From contig NZ_JAGIAG010000001.1 of the NCBI RefSeq assembly GCF_017744955.1, positions 248,001 through 312,000 of the forward strand: a DNA stretch of 64,000 nucleotides, in the 5' to 3' direction. The notes below the pieces were generated by a model. The model ran no database searches. It worked only from the letters and a program-made list of their open reading frames with translations, and had not been told where the DNA came from. The stretch's first letter is position 1. Every line of letters starts with the position of its first letter. The position numbers and the translations under genes are program-made. The stretch is from Dokdonella sp. (GTDB lineage Bacteria; Pseudomonadota; Gammaproteobacteria; Xanthomonadales; Rhodanobacteraceae). Below are positions 52,530 through 61,294 of the stretch, piece by piece.

Positions 52530-53030
52530 TCAGCCGGCGATGGTGCGCGCGGGAGCGTCACGCCAGGCACGGGCGAACAGCAGCCCCCAGCTGACGAAGT
52601 AGCCGGCGCTGAGACCGGAAACGACGACGTCCCAGCTGAGCAGACGCGAGGCGGCACCAGGGCTGATGACGGCCGCGACGTGAAGCAGGTAGTGCGCGCC
52701 GAAGATCGCCAGATTGCGCAACAGCGGAATCAGGCTGCCCGGCTGGAGGATCGTGCCGGTGGCGCGATCGACGGATGGTGCGGGCTCGATCCGGTGACCG
52801 ATCGCGATACCGACCGTTGCGCCGACGATCCAGCAGGCCAGCGTCGACGACAGCGATCCTTCGCGCCCGGCCAATCCACTCAGGCCCCAGGCGATGAACA
52901 GCAGCGGTGCGATCCAGGTGCTTTGCACGTTGCGCACGCGCGGGCGCAGGCGCCATGCGCCCATCCAGAGCAGATAGGCGAACAGCACGTAGACCCAGAT
53001 CGGCGTACCGCGCAGGATGTCGACGAGCAT
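52530..53030 (-). CDS. DUF6622-like integral membrane protein
   Basis: 166 aa with four to five hydrophobic helices. Begins MLVDILRGTPIWVYVLFAYLLWMGAWRLRPRV, a recognisable family start, and ends with helices around WDVVVSGLSAGYFVSWGLLFARAW. Function unknown. Lies between the HExxH membrane protein and DUF2141, all on the minus strand with 39- and 48-bp gaps, so an operon is plausible. Confidence 0.8.
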   Translation of the reverse strand: MLVDILRGTPIWVYVLFAYLLWMGAWRLRPRVRNVQSTWIAPLLFIAWGLSGLAGREGSLSSTLACWIVGATVGIAIGHRIEPAPSVDRATGTILQPGSLIPLLRNLAIFGAHYLLHVAAVISPGAASRLLSWDVVVSGLSAGYFVSWGLLFARAWRDAPARTIAG

Positions 53031-53069
53031 GGCGGGAACTCCCTTCGAGAATGGGTCGGTCGGCGCCGC

Positions 53070-53789
53070 TCACGCGGCGGCGGGTGATGCGAGATCGGAC
53101 AAGTGCTTGCGCAGCAGCAGGAACAGCGCACCGATCACGACCGCGTGGGCGATGACGAGACCGGGCCAGGCGGCGCTGCCGAGCGACGCCAGCGCGCCGC
53201 CGGCAAGCAGGCGATTCGCGCCGGCCAGCCAGGCGATCACGAACAGCAGCGGCAGGCCGTAGAACGCGGCGAACCATCGCGGCCGGTCCTGCGGCACCAA
53301 TCGACGCCAGGCGACCACCAGCGGCGGCACCGTCAACGCCAGCGCGAGCGCGATCGCCAGCGCGCCTGCGGCACCTCGACTCAGCGCATCGCCGGCGATG
53401 CGACGCACGAACGAATACTCGTCGGCGGTCGAGCCGGTGACGAACGCGGCGACGATCTGCGGCAGCAGCCGGCCGAGCGGCAGGCTCGCGAACAGCAGAG
53501 CGAAACCGAACGCCTGCGTGTGCGGAACGGCGCGGCCCATCAGCGCGGCGCCGAGCCACAGGCACGCGTACGAGAACAGCGGCGCGGCGATGTCGACGAC
53601 GGCGAGCCGTCCTGCGGCACAGCCCGGATACGGCAGCACGTTGTCGAACGTGCGCCCGGCCCAGCCGCCGCACAGCGCGCGCGTCGCCAGCGCGTGTACC
53701 TGCTCGTGCGCTTCGACCAGCAGCAAGGTCAGGCAGAGGAAGGCGGCGATCGAGGCGAATGCGGAGCGAATGCGCAGCGGATCGGGCAT
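53070..53789 (-). CDS. integral membrane protein with an HExxH motif
   Basis: 239 aa with about six hydrophobic helices. The first helix contains VEAHEQVHALATRALCGG, with HEQVH at residues 28-32 in the position a membrane metalloprotease (site-2-protease type) zinc site would take; a later acidic ligand is not obvious. The loop TFDNVLPYPGCAAG adds a conserved-looking Cys-containing region. I do not recognise a named family. First gene of a putative minus-strand operon, divergent from a two-component system. Confidence 0.7.
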   Translation of the reverse strand: MPDPLRIRSAFASIAAFLCLTLLLVEAHEQVHALATRALCGGWAGRTFDNVLPYPGCAAGRLAVVDIAAPLFSYACLWLGAALMGRAVPHTQAFGFALLFASLPLGRLLPQIVAAFVTGSTADEYSFVRRIAGDALSRGAAGALAIALALALTVPPLVVAWRRLVPQDRPRWFAAFYGLPLLFVIAWLAGANRLLAGGALASLGSAAWPGLVIAHAVVIGALFLLLRKHLSDLASPAAA

Positions 53790-53966
53790 GACGGGTGGAC
53801 ATCGGCACCACGGCGGCGGATGTCGACATCGTCGACGTCGCACCGCGGCGTCGATAGATGCCGCCGGTCACGATTTCGACCTGCCGGAAGTCACCACTTC
53901 GCGCCGCGGGCTTGAGTCGGCGCCGGCGAGGCGCTACACCAGCGCATCCGCCCGCCGAGCCAGGCC

Positions 53967-55094
53967 ATGTCCGATCGCCGCCACCGGCTGTTGTCGCCCC
54001 TGCACTGCGCCGCCTATCTGACCTGGGCCACGGTGCTGGCTTCGCTGTTCGTCGGCGGCTTCAACGAGCCGGCCGGCGGCGGGCACGGTGTCCGCGTCGC
54101 GGTGGTCGCGCTGATGCTGGTGTTCCTCGCCGGCTTCGTCTTCGATTCGTGGTGGTCGTCGCGCTCGCCGCACCGCATCGTCAGCGTGGCGGTGCTCGCG
54201 ATACAGGTACTGGCGACGCTCGCCCTGGTCGCGCTGACCCGCGACGGCAGCGCGCCGGTGCTGCTGATCATCGTCGTCGCGCAGGCGGTCGAACTGCCGC
54301 ATCGCTGGCTGATCGCGCTGGTCGTCGCCGCGAATCTCGGCTTGCTGGCGGTACTGCTGTCGGCCTGGCCGCTGCCCAGCGCGCTGATCGTGTGTCTGCT
54401 CTTTCTCGGCTTCCAGGCGTTCGCCGGGCTGACCGGCTACTACGCGAAGCAGGCCGAGCGCTCGCGCGACGAACTCGCGCAGGTCAATGCGCATCTGCTG
54501 GCGACGCGCTCGCTGCTGGAGGAGAGCGCGCGCGATGGCGAACGCCTGCGCCTGGCGCGCGAGCTGCACGACGTCGCCGGGCACAAGCTGACGGCGATGA
54601 AACTGCAGCTCGCCCTGCTCGCGCGCGGCCCGGGCGGTGCGCCGCCGGCCGTCGCGACGGCCGCCGGACTCGCCGGCGAGCTGCTCGACGACCTGCGCGG
54701 CGTGGTCGGCCAGCTGCGCCGCCACCAAGGCCTCGACCTGAAGCGCGCGATCGAGGAACTCGCCGCGCCGTTGCCGCGGCCGCGCGTGCACATCGAGATC
54801 GCCGAGGACGCGCGAGTCGACGACGTCGTGCAGGCGCAGGCCCTGCTGCGCACGGCGCAGGAAGCCCTGACCAACGCGGCGCGCCATTCCGGCGCGGATC
54901 ACGTCTGGTTGCGTCTCGCGCGCGAGGACGGGCGCATCGTGCTCGAAGTGCGCGACGACGGCCGTGGCAGCGCGACGATCCGCCCCGGCAATGGACTGGC
55001 CGGCATGCGCGAACGCCTCGAAGCGCTCGGCGGCGGCGTGGTGCTCTGCGGCAAACACGGTTTTCGCGTCGACGCCTGGGTGCCGCTGGCATGA
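53967..55094 (+). CDS. sensor histidine kinase (HisKA_3, NarL-type)
   Basis: 375 aa. Five or six membrane helices occupy the first ~140 residues with almost no periplasmic loop, as in DesK-like sensors that read membrane state. A coiled segment leads to the phospho-acceptor H201 in RLARELHDVAGHKLTAMK, and the ATPase has the N box QEALTNAARHSGA and G box DGRGSATIRPGNGLAGM. The ATGA overlap with the downstream response regulator shows they form one system. Confidence 0.93.
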   Translation: MSDRRHRLLSPLHCAAYLTWATVLASLFVGGFNEPAGGGHGVRVAVVALMLVFLAGFVFDSWWSSRSPHRIVSVAVLAIQVLATLALVALTRDGSAPVLLIIVVAQAVELPHRWLIALVVAANLGLLAVLLSAWPLPSALIVCLLFLGFQAFAGLTGYYAKQAERSRDELAQVNAHLLATRSLLEESARDGERLRLARELHDVAGHKLTAMKLQLALLARGPGGAPPAVATAAGLAGELLDDLRGVVGQLRRHQGLDLKRAIEELAAPLPRPRVHIEIAEDARVDDVVQAQALLRTAQEALTNAARHSGADHVWLRLAREDGRIVLEVRDDGRGSATIRPGNGLAGMRERLEALGGGVVLCGKHGFRVDAWVPLA

Positions 55095-55765
55095 GCGCGA
55101 CGGGCGCGGAGTCGCCGACGCCGGATTCCACGGCGCCCATCCGCATCGCGCTGGCCGACGACCAGGCGCTGGTGCGCGCCGGACTCAAGGCCTTGCTCGA
55201 ACAGTTCGGCGATCTCCGCGTCGTGATCGAGGCGGAGGACGGCGAGGCCCTGCTCGCCGCGCTCGCCTCGACCACGGTCGACGTGGTGCTGTCGGACATC
55301 CGCATGCCGGGCCTGACCGGCACCGACGCGCTGCGGGCCTTGCGCGCGCGCGGCGACGCGACGCCGCTGATCCTGCTGACCACCTTCGACGACAGCAGCC
55401 TGCTGCTCGACGCGGTCGCCGCCGGCGCGCAGGGCTTTCTGCTCAAGGACGCCGCGCCGGAGGACCTGCGCGACGCGATCCAGGCGGTCGCGCGCGGCGA
55501 GTCGCTGCTGCAGCCGGTGGCGACCGAGCCGGTGCGCGCGCGCTACGCGTATCGCGAGACCGACGCGCCGAAGGCGAACTTCAGCGAGCGCGAGGTGGCG
55601 ATCCTGCGCCTGCTCGCCGGCGGCTATTCGAACAAGGAGATCGCGCGCTCGCTGTTCCTCGCCGAAGGCACGGTGAAGAACTACGTGTCGGACATCCTCG
55701 ACAAGCTCGACACGCGCGATCGTACGCGCGCGGTGTTGAAGGCGATCACGCTGCGCGTGATCTGA
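55091..55765 (+). CDS. NarL/FixJ-family response regulator
   Basis: 224 aa. Receiver domain with acidic pocket D23-D24, phospho-acceptor D69 (VVLSDIRMPGLTG) and conserved Lys in FLLKDAAPEDL, followed by a LuxR-type DNA-binding domain (FSEREVAILRLLAGGYSNKE, EGTVKNYVSDILDKLDTRDR). Coupled to the sensor kinase by a 4-base overlap. Targets are unknown; the divergent membrane-protein operon (53789 downward) is the obvious candidate. Confidence 0.95.
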   Translation: MSATGAESPTPDSTAPIRIALADDQALVRAGLKALLEQFGDLRVVIEAEDGEALLAALASTTVDVVLSDIRMPGLTGTDALRALRARGDATPLILLTTFDDSSLLLDAVAAGAQGFLLKDAAPEDLRDAIQAVARGESLLQPVATEPVRARYAYRETDAPKANFSEREVAILRLLAGGYSNKEIARSLFLAEGTVKNYVSDILDKLDTRDRTRAVLKAITLRVI

Positions 55766-55876
55766 GCGGACGCTCGCGCGCATCGCGTCGATCGCCTCCC
55801 GCGCCGGCTCCCGGCAACCACCATTCGACGCTCCGCGACTGCGACGCAGCGCACACGACGAACGCGCCCGAAGGTG

Positions 55877-55886
55877 GGGAAAACCC
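55877..55886. promoter_or_regulatory. GGGAAAACCC motif upstream of the amidase gene
   Basis: TGGGGAAAACCCGCAATCGA, 158 bp before the amidase ATG in a 279-bp gap that otherwise shows no gene. Third copy of the core seen at 28389 and 39132. Confidence 0.35.
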
Positions 55887-56044
55887 GCAATCGACGAGGG
55901 TCCGGAGCGTGGCTAGTCTCGACCTTCGCGCCGCGTCCGGGGAGCTGTGCGACGCGGCCGGCCTTCGCGCGGGGCAGCGTCGTCGCAGTCGGGCGCTCCG
56001 CCACGGTGATTCCTGCAACTCCTCTGGATCCTGGAGACGAACGC

Positions 56045-57880
56045 ATGCGCATCAACCGACTTGTGCTTGGATTCGCCCTGCTGTCGTGCACGACCGTTCC
56101 GGCCTTCGCGCAGTCGCGCGACGCGACTTCCGCCGAATGGCAGGCCGCCGACGGCGCCGCGCTGACCGCGGCGCGCGCCGGCTGGCCCGCGCTGTTCGAC
56201 GCGGCCTACGCGCGCTATCCGCAGCTGCCGCGCGGCGTGCTCGAATCGATCGCCTACGTGCAGAGCCGTTGGGTCATGCTCGACGGCGTGCGCGCGCCGG
56301 ATGCGGAGTCCGCGCCCGCGGTCGGCCTGATGGGCCTCTACCAGGGCGACGGCTTCGCCGACCAGGTCGGCGACGCGGCGGCCCTGCTCGGCGTGTCCCG
56401 CGCGCAGGTCGAGCGCGAGCCGCGCTGGAACATTCTCGGTGCGGCGGCGCTGCTGGCGGAAGCGGCGCGACGCTTGCCGCCGGACGCGAGCGAAGCCGAC
56501 CTGCTCGCGGCGTACGCCGGTTTCGATGCGAGATCGCGTGGCGCGATCGACGCGTTCGCGCGAGAGAGTTTCGCCTACGACGTGCTGCTCACGCTCGACC
56601 GCGGCGTCGACGACGGCGGTATCCGCGTCGAGGCGCGCGCGATCGAATGGGAGCGCCAGTTCGCGCCTGCGGCATTGGTGCGCCAGCACGCGCCGTTCGT
56701 GCGCCTGGATCTGTCCAAGGGCAGCGTCGAAGCGGACGGCTACACGATCGACGCGCGCGAGGAGACCCTGCACGCGTCCGGCCGCCTCGGCGGCGGCACC
56801 GGCGTCGACAGCGGCAACGGCCTCAACAGCACCGACTACGCGCCCGCGCTGTGGGTCGCCTCGCCGTATTTCCATGCGCGCAGCGGATCGACGACGGCGG
56901 TCGCGATCCACACCATGCAGGGTTCCTACGCGGGCAGCATCTCCTGGTTCCAGAGCAACCCGTCCTCGGTCAGCGCGCACTACCTGATCCGCAGTTCGGA
57001 CGGCCAGGTCACGCAGATGGTGCGCGAGGCGCAGGCGGCGCACCACATCGGCAGCGAGAACAGCTACACGCTCGGCATCGAGCACGAGGGTTACGTCGAC
57101 AACGCGGCCTGGTACACCACCGCGATGTACAACGCCTCCGCCGCGCTGACGCGGCACTTCTGCGCGCGCTATGCGATCCCGTGCTCGAGCGCCTACAACG
57201 GCGCCGCCGGCAGCGGCATCAACGTCCTGCCCGCGTCGGTCAAGATCAAGGGACACCAGCACTACCCGGGCCAGACGCACACCGATCCCGGCATCAACTG
57301 GGACTGGCGCCGCTACTACACGCTGCTCAATCCGGGCAGCGGCGGCACCGCGCGCACGCTGGACGGCTTCGAGAGCAACGAGGGCCATTTCGACAGCACG
57401 CCGGCCTACTCCGGCAGCACCACCGGCATCGCCGCCAGCTCCACCGCGGAGCGCGACTGCACCGTCGCGCGCGTCGGCAGCTGCTCCGAGCATCTGCGCC
57501 TCGTCGACAACCCGTCGGACACTCAGCCCTGGGCGGTGCGCTTCCTGTCCGGCAGCGGCACGCCGTCGGCGAACACCAGCGTGGCGCGCGACGGCAAGCT
57601 CGGCTTCTGGGTCTACGTCGCCGGCAGCGGCTTCAGCGTCGGGCTCGGCGTGGACGATTCGGACGGCACCGAGCGCTCGACCCTGCGCGCGGTCCCGGCC
57701 GACACCTGGACCTGGGTCGAATGGAACCTCGCCGATGCGGCCGTGTGGAACGCGTGGGTCGGCGGCAACGGCGCGATCACCGCGGCGAACGTGACGCTGG
57801 ATGCGATCTGGCTCGAGCGCGCGCACACGGCCTATACCGTGAATGTCTATCTCGACGAGGTGCGCTGGACGCCGAACTGA
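56045..57880 (+). CDS. secreted N-acetylmuramoyl-L-alanine amidase with lysozyme-like N-domain
   Basis: 611 aa. Signal peptide to ~22 (VPAFAQS). Residues ~45-185 resemble a lytic-transglycosylase-like fold (LPRGVLESIAYVQSRW and VGLMGLYQGDG). Residues ~265-420 are an Amidase_2 domain with zinc ligands H289 (AIHTMQGS), a second His in GHQHYPG (404-406) and D414 in HTDPGINWDW, and E346 in GIEHEG as catalytic acid. The C-terminal ~180 residues form a beta-sandwich-like domain ending LDEVRWTPN. It probably cleaves peptidoglycan outside the cell. CTGGAG precedes the ATG. Confidence 0.85.
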   Translation: MRINRLVLGFALLSCTTVPAFAQSRDATSAEWQAADGAALTAARAGWPALFDAAYARYPQLPRGVLESIAYVQSRWVMLDGVRAPDAESAPAVGLMGLYQGDGFADQVGDAAALLGVSRAQVEREPRWNILGAAALLAEAARRLPPDASEADLLAAYAGFDARSRGAIDAFARESFAYDVLLTLDRGVDDGGIRVEARAIEWERQFAPAALVRQHAPFVRLDLSKGSVEADGYTIDAREETLHASGRLGGGTGVDSGNGLNSTDYAPALWVASPYFHARSGSTTAVAIHTMQGSYAGSISWFQSNPSSVSAHYLIRSSDGQVTQMVREAQAAHHIGSENSYTLGIEHEGYVDNAAWYTTAMYNASAALTRHFCARYAIPCSSAYNGAAGSGINVLPASVKIKGHQHYPGQTHTDPGINWDWRRYYTLLNPGSGGTARTLDGFESNEGHFDSTPAYSGSTTGIAASSTAERDCTVARVGSCSEHLRLVDNPSDTQPWAVRFLSGSGTPSANTSVARDGKLGFWVYVAGSGFSVGLGVDDSDGTERSTLRAVPADTWTWVEWNLADAAVWNAWVGGNGAITAANVTLDAIWLERAHTAYTVNVYLDEVRWTPN

Positions 57881-57889
57881 CGGCGCACA

Positions 57890-57920
57890 CGGCGGCCGGC
57901 GCGTCGTGCGCCGGCCGCCG
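57890..57920. terminator. strong bidirectional hairpin between amidase and DUF465 genes
   Basis: CGGCGGCCGGCGC (57890-57902) and GCGCCGGCCGCCG (57908-57920) form a perfect 13-bp GC stem with a 5-nt loop, 9 nt after the amidase stop and 6 nt beyond the DUF465 stop. Confidence 0.65.
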
Positions 57921-57926
57921 CGCGGA

Positions 57927-58133
57927 TCACGCGTCGAGATCGGGGATCAGCTTGTTCTCGAGATAGGCGATCATGTCCTTGAGCCTGAGCTTGCGCTTCT
58001 TCATGCGCGTCAGCTGCAGCTCGTCGCAGCCGGGGCCGCGCGGCATGTTCGCGATGGCGGTGTCGAGGTCGCGATGTTCGATGCGGAGTTCCGCGAGACG
58101 GCGGACGATGGCGGCAGGGTCGTCGGTGAACAT
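57927..58133 (-). CDS. YdcH/DUF465 family small protein
   Basis: 68 aa, almost entirely helical: RRLAELRIEHRDLDTAIANM followed by ELQLTRMKKRKLRLKDMIAYLENKLIP, the classic DUF465 two-helix hairpin with the LKKxKLxLKD signature. Cytoplasmic; function unknown. Confidence 0.95.
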   Translation of the reverse strand: MFTDDPAAIVRRLAELRIEHRDLDTAIANMPRGPGCDELQLTRMKKRKLRLKDMIAYLENKLIPDLDA

Positions 58134-58236
58134 GAGGGCGCTCGACTGCGTTGCGCGCAGTGTAGCGCCGCGGCACGGCGGCCGGGTTGCGACGCCGGGA
58201 ATTCGCGGCGCGTTTCGACGCGCGTTCGCGATCGCG

Positions 58237-58908
58237 TCATCCCGCGCGCGATGCGCGCAGCGATGCGCTCAGCTCGGCGAAACTCGAAATCACCGCGTCG
58301 CAGTCGATGTCGCCGATCGGACGGCCCTCGGTGTAGCCGTAGTCGACTAGCACGACCGGCATGCCGGCGGCGCGCGCGGCGCGCGCGTCGTTGGCCGAGT
58401 CGCCGAGCATCAGGCAGGCGTCGGCCGCCACTCCCAGGCGCTGCGCGGCGTGCAGCAGCGGCTCGGGCTGCGGCTTGCGTTGCGGCAGCACGTCGCCGCC
58501 GAGCGCGAATTCGAAATACCGGTCGAGGCCGAACTGCGCGAGCAGCGCGTCGGTCGGCGCTTGCGGCTTGTTGGTGACGCAGGCGAGACGCAGGCCGAGC
58601 GCGCGGAAGGCGTCGAGTCCTTCGACGACGCCGGGATAGAAGCGCGTGCGGCGGCCGTTGGTCGCTGCATAGGCGGCGGCGAACGCGCGGCGCGCCCGCG
58701 CGTGCAGGCCGGGCTCGACCTGCGCGTCGAAGCCGCCGCCGAGCGCGCGATGCAGCAGCACGTCCACGCCCTGGCCGACGTAGCCGGCGACGACGCGTTC
58801 CTCGAGCGGCGCGCGGCCGAGTTCGAGCAGCACCGCGTTCACCGCCTCGGCGATGTCGGGCACCGTGTCGAGCAGGGTGCCGTCGAGATCGCACAGGATC
58901 GCGGCCAT
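58237..58908 (-). CDS. gph: phosphoglycolate phosphatase
   Basis: 223 aa HAD-family protein. Motif I LCDLDGTLLDTVPDI with nucleophile Asp near residue 6, motif II CVTNKP, motif III KPQPEP and motif IV MLGDSANDARAA. GYVGQGVDVLLHRALG in the cap is typical of Gph. It hydrolyses 2-phosphoglycolate arising from DNA repair. ATG 58908 starts MAAILCDLDG; longer in-frame sequence is not conserved. Transcribed after tkt, separated by a large hairpin. Confidence 0.9.
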   Translation of the reverse strand: MAAILCDLDGTLLDTVPDIAEAVNAVLLELGRAPLEERVVAGYVGQGVDVLLHRALGGGFDAQVEPGLHARARRAFAAAYAATNGRRTRFYPGVVEGLDAFRALGLRLACVTNKPQAPTDALLAQFGLDRYFEFALGGDVLPQRKPQPEPLLHAAQRLGVAADACLMLGDSANDARAARAAGMPVVLVDYGYTEGRPIGDIDCDAVISSFAELSASLRASRAG

Positions 58909-58966
58909 GGCGCTCCACGGTGAAGAAGTGGCGGAAATCACCGCTGTCATCGGCTCAAGGAACATT

Positions 58967-59032
58967 TCTCGCAGAGGCGCAGAGAACGCAAAGAAGAGCT
59001 TTTACCTCTGCGTTCTCTGCGCCTCTGCGAGA
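58967..59032. repeat. perfect 24-bp inverted repeat between tkt and gph
   Basis: Left arm 58967-58990 begins TCTCGCAGAGGCGCAGAGAA; right arm 59009-59032 is its exact complement; the loop is 18 nt. The first 19 bases are the same unit found at both ends of the 16429-16703 element. It lies 17 nt beyond the tkt stop on the minus strand, so it can terminate tkt transcription. Confidence 0.75.
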
Positions 59033-59048
59033 GATTCGCTTCCGCGCC

Positions 59049-61052
59049 TCACTCACCCTTGGCGATGCGCGCGACGTTCTCCGGCGTGAAGCCGAAGAAC
59101 TCGAACAGCTTGCCGGCCGGCGCCGATTCGCCGAAGCGGTCGATGCCGACCACCGCGCCGTCCAGGCCGACGTACTTCCACCACAGCGCCGTGGTGCCGG
59201 CTTCGACGGCGATCTTGCGCACGTCGCGCGGCAGCACCTCGGCGCGATACGCGGCGTCCTGGCGGTCGAAAGCCTCGGTCGACGGCATCGAGACGACGCG
59301 CGTCGCGATGCCCTCCCCTTCGAGCAGCTTCTTCGCCGCCAGCGCGAGACCGACTTCCGAGCCGGTCGCGATCAGCACGCGCTGCGGCACGCCGCCGTCG
59401 GCTTCGGCCAGCACGTAGCCCCCGCGCTCGATGGCGGCGATCTGCGCCTCGCTGCGCGGCACGAACGGCAGGTTCTGGCGCGACAGCGCGAGCGCGGTCG
59501 GCGCGTTCTTGCACAGCAGCGCGAGCTTCCAGGCGACCGCGGTCTCGACCGTGTCGCACGGACGCCAGACTTCGAGATTCGGAATCAGACGCAGCGAAGA
59601 CACCTGCTCGATCGACTGGTGCGTCGGGCCGTCCTCGCCGAGGCCGATCGAATCGTGCGTGAAGACGTGGATCACGCGCAGGTTCATCAGCGCGGCCATG
59701 CGGATCGCGTTGCGGCTGTAGTCGCTGAAGGTGAGGAAGGTGCCGCCGAACGGAATGTAGCCGCCGTGCAGCGCGATGCCGTTCATGATCGCGGCCATGC
59801 CGAACTCGCGCACGCCGTAGCTGATGTGACGGCCGGTGCCGCCGCCGCTGAGCAGCGGCGCGCCCTTCCACAGGGTCAGGTTCGAGTGCGTCAGGTCGGC
59901 CGAGCCGCCGAGCATTTCCGGCACGGCCGGCGCGAGTGCCTCGAGCGCGTACTGGCTGGCCTTGCGCGTGGCGACGGTCTCGGCCTTCGCGTTCGCGTCG
60001 GCGACGAGCTTGGCGGCGAGCTCGGCGAAGTTCGCCGGCAGCTCGCCGGCGAGGCGGCGCTCGAACTCGGCGGCCGGCGCCGCGTGCGACTTGCGGTACG
60101 TCACGAGACGCTCGTTCCACTGGGATTCGGCTTTCGCGCCGGCGTCGCGCGCGTTCCACGCGGCGTAGAGGTCAGCGGGAATCTCGAACGGCGCGTATTC
60201 CCAGCCGAGCGCCTTGCGCGTGGCGGCGAGCTCGTCGGTGCCGAGCGCCTCGCCGTGCGCCTTGGCGGTGCCGGCGCGCGTCGGCGCGCCGCGGCCGATC
60301 GTGGTGCGGCAGATGATCAGGCTCGGCTGCACCAGGTCGGCCTTGGCCTGCTCGATGGCGCGGTCGACGGCGTCGACGTCGTGGCCGTCGATCGGTCCGA
60401 TCACCTGCCAGCCGTAGGCGCGGAAGCGCTCGGCGGTGTCGTCGGTGAACCAGCCCTTGACGTCGCCGTCGATCGAGATGCCGTTGTCGTCGTACAGCGC
60501 GATCAGCTTGCCGAGCCGCCAGGTGCCGGCCAGTGCGCAGGCCTCGTGCGAGATGCCTTCCATCAGGCAGCCGTCGCCGAGGAAGACGTAGGTGTGGTGG
60601 TCGACGACGAGCGCATCGTCGCGGTTGAACTCGGCGGCGAGCAGCTTTTCCGCCAGCGCCATGCCGACCGCGTTGGCGAGGCCCTGGCCCAGCGGGCCGG
60701 TGGTCGTTTCGACGCCCGGCGTGACGTGGATTTCCGGATGCCCCGGCGTCTTGGAATGGAGCTGGCGGAAGTTCTCGATCTCCTGCAACGACAGGTCGTA
60801 GCCGGTCAGGTGCAGCAGCGCGTACTGCAGCATCGAGCCGTGCCCGTTCGACAGCACGAAGCGGTCGCGGCCTGGCCACTGCGGATTGGCCGGGTTGTGG
60901 CGCAGATGCCGCGTCCACAGCGCGACGGCGATTTCGGCCATGCCCATCGGCATGCCGGGGTGGCCGGATTTCGCCTTCTCGACCGCGTCGGCGGCGAGAA
61001 AACGGATCGCGTCGGCCATGCGGCCGGTGTCGACGGAAGAACTGCTGCTCAT
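59049..61052 (-). CDS. tkt: transketolase
   Basis: 667 aa. Full-length enzyme: N-terminal [23 protein letters not shown]-binding [31 protein letters not shown], and in the pyrimidine domain [19 protein letters not shown] and [14 protein letters not shown]. It moves two-carbon units in the pentose phosphate pathway. ATG 61052 ([19 protein letters not shown]) is the start; upstream in-frame residues are not conserved. Divergent from ttcA across 242 bp. Confidence 0.97.
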   Translation of the reverse strand: MSSSSSVDTGRMADAIRFLAADAVEKAKSGHPGMPMGMAEIAVALWTRHLRHNPANPQWPGRDRFVLSNGHGSMLQYALLHLTGYDLSLQEIENFRQLHSKTPGHPEIHVTPGVETTTGPLGQGLANAVGMALAEKLLAAEFNRDDALVVDHHTYVFLGDGCLMEGISHEACALAGTWRLGKLIALYDDNGISIDGDVKGWFTDDTAERFRAYGWQVIGPIDGHDVDAVDRAIEQAKADLVQPSLIICRTTIGRGAPTRAGTAKAHGEALGTDELAATRKALGWEYAPFEIPADLYAAWNARDAGAKAESQWNERLVTYRKSHAAPAAEFERRLAGELPANFAELAAKLVADANAKAETVATRKASQYALEALAPAVPEMLGGSADLTHSNLTLWKGAPLLSGGGTGRHISYGVREFGMAAIMNGIALHGGYIPFGGTFLTFSDYSRNAIRMAALMNLRVIHVFTHDSIGLGEDGPTHQSIEQVSSLRLIPNLEVWRPCDTVETAVAWKLALLCKNAPTALALSRQNLPFVPRSEAQIAAIERGGYVLAEADGGVPQRVLIATGSEVGLALAAKKLLEGEGIATRVVSMPSTEAFDRQDAAYRAEVLPRDVRKIAVEAGTTALWWKYVGLDGAVVGIDRFGESAPAGKLFEFFGFTPENVARIAKGE

Positions 61053-61232
61053 TGCGCTGCGCTCCGGAAGTGTGCGACGCCCGGCCTGGAGCGTTCGCGG
61101 AACGCGGCGGACGTACGACGGAAAGGGGGGCTCGGGATCCATCCCGGTGCGCCGGACGGCGCGAAGACGGCGAATTTTGCCGCATCGGCGGCGGCGGCGA
61201 AAGTGAATCTCGGAACTTGAAACCCGTGCGAC

Positions 61233-61238
61233 TAGAAT
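61233..61238 (+). promoter_or_regulatory. candidate -10 box upstream of ttcA
   Basis: TAGAAT in GACTAGAATGCGG, 56 bp before the ttcA ATG. TTGAAA lies too close (10 nt) to serve as -35. Confidence 0.3.
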
Positions 61239-61294
61239 GCGGAGTTTCCCTCTGCGCTCCGCCTCGACCGCGAAGGTCGGGCAGCGACCATCCC

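Noticed and set aside
54964..57966. Plus-strand frame of 1000 codons overlapping the response regulator and amidase in another frame
   Set aside because: Low-complexity Arg/Ala-rich product, out of frame with the conserved proteins.
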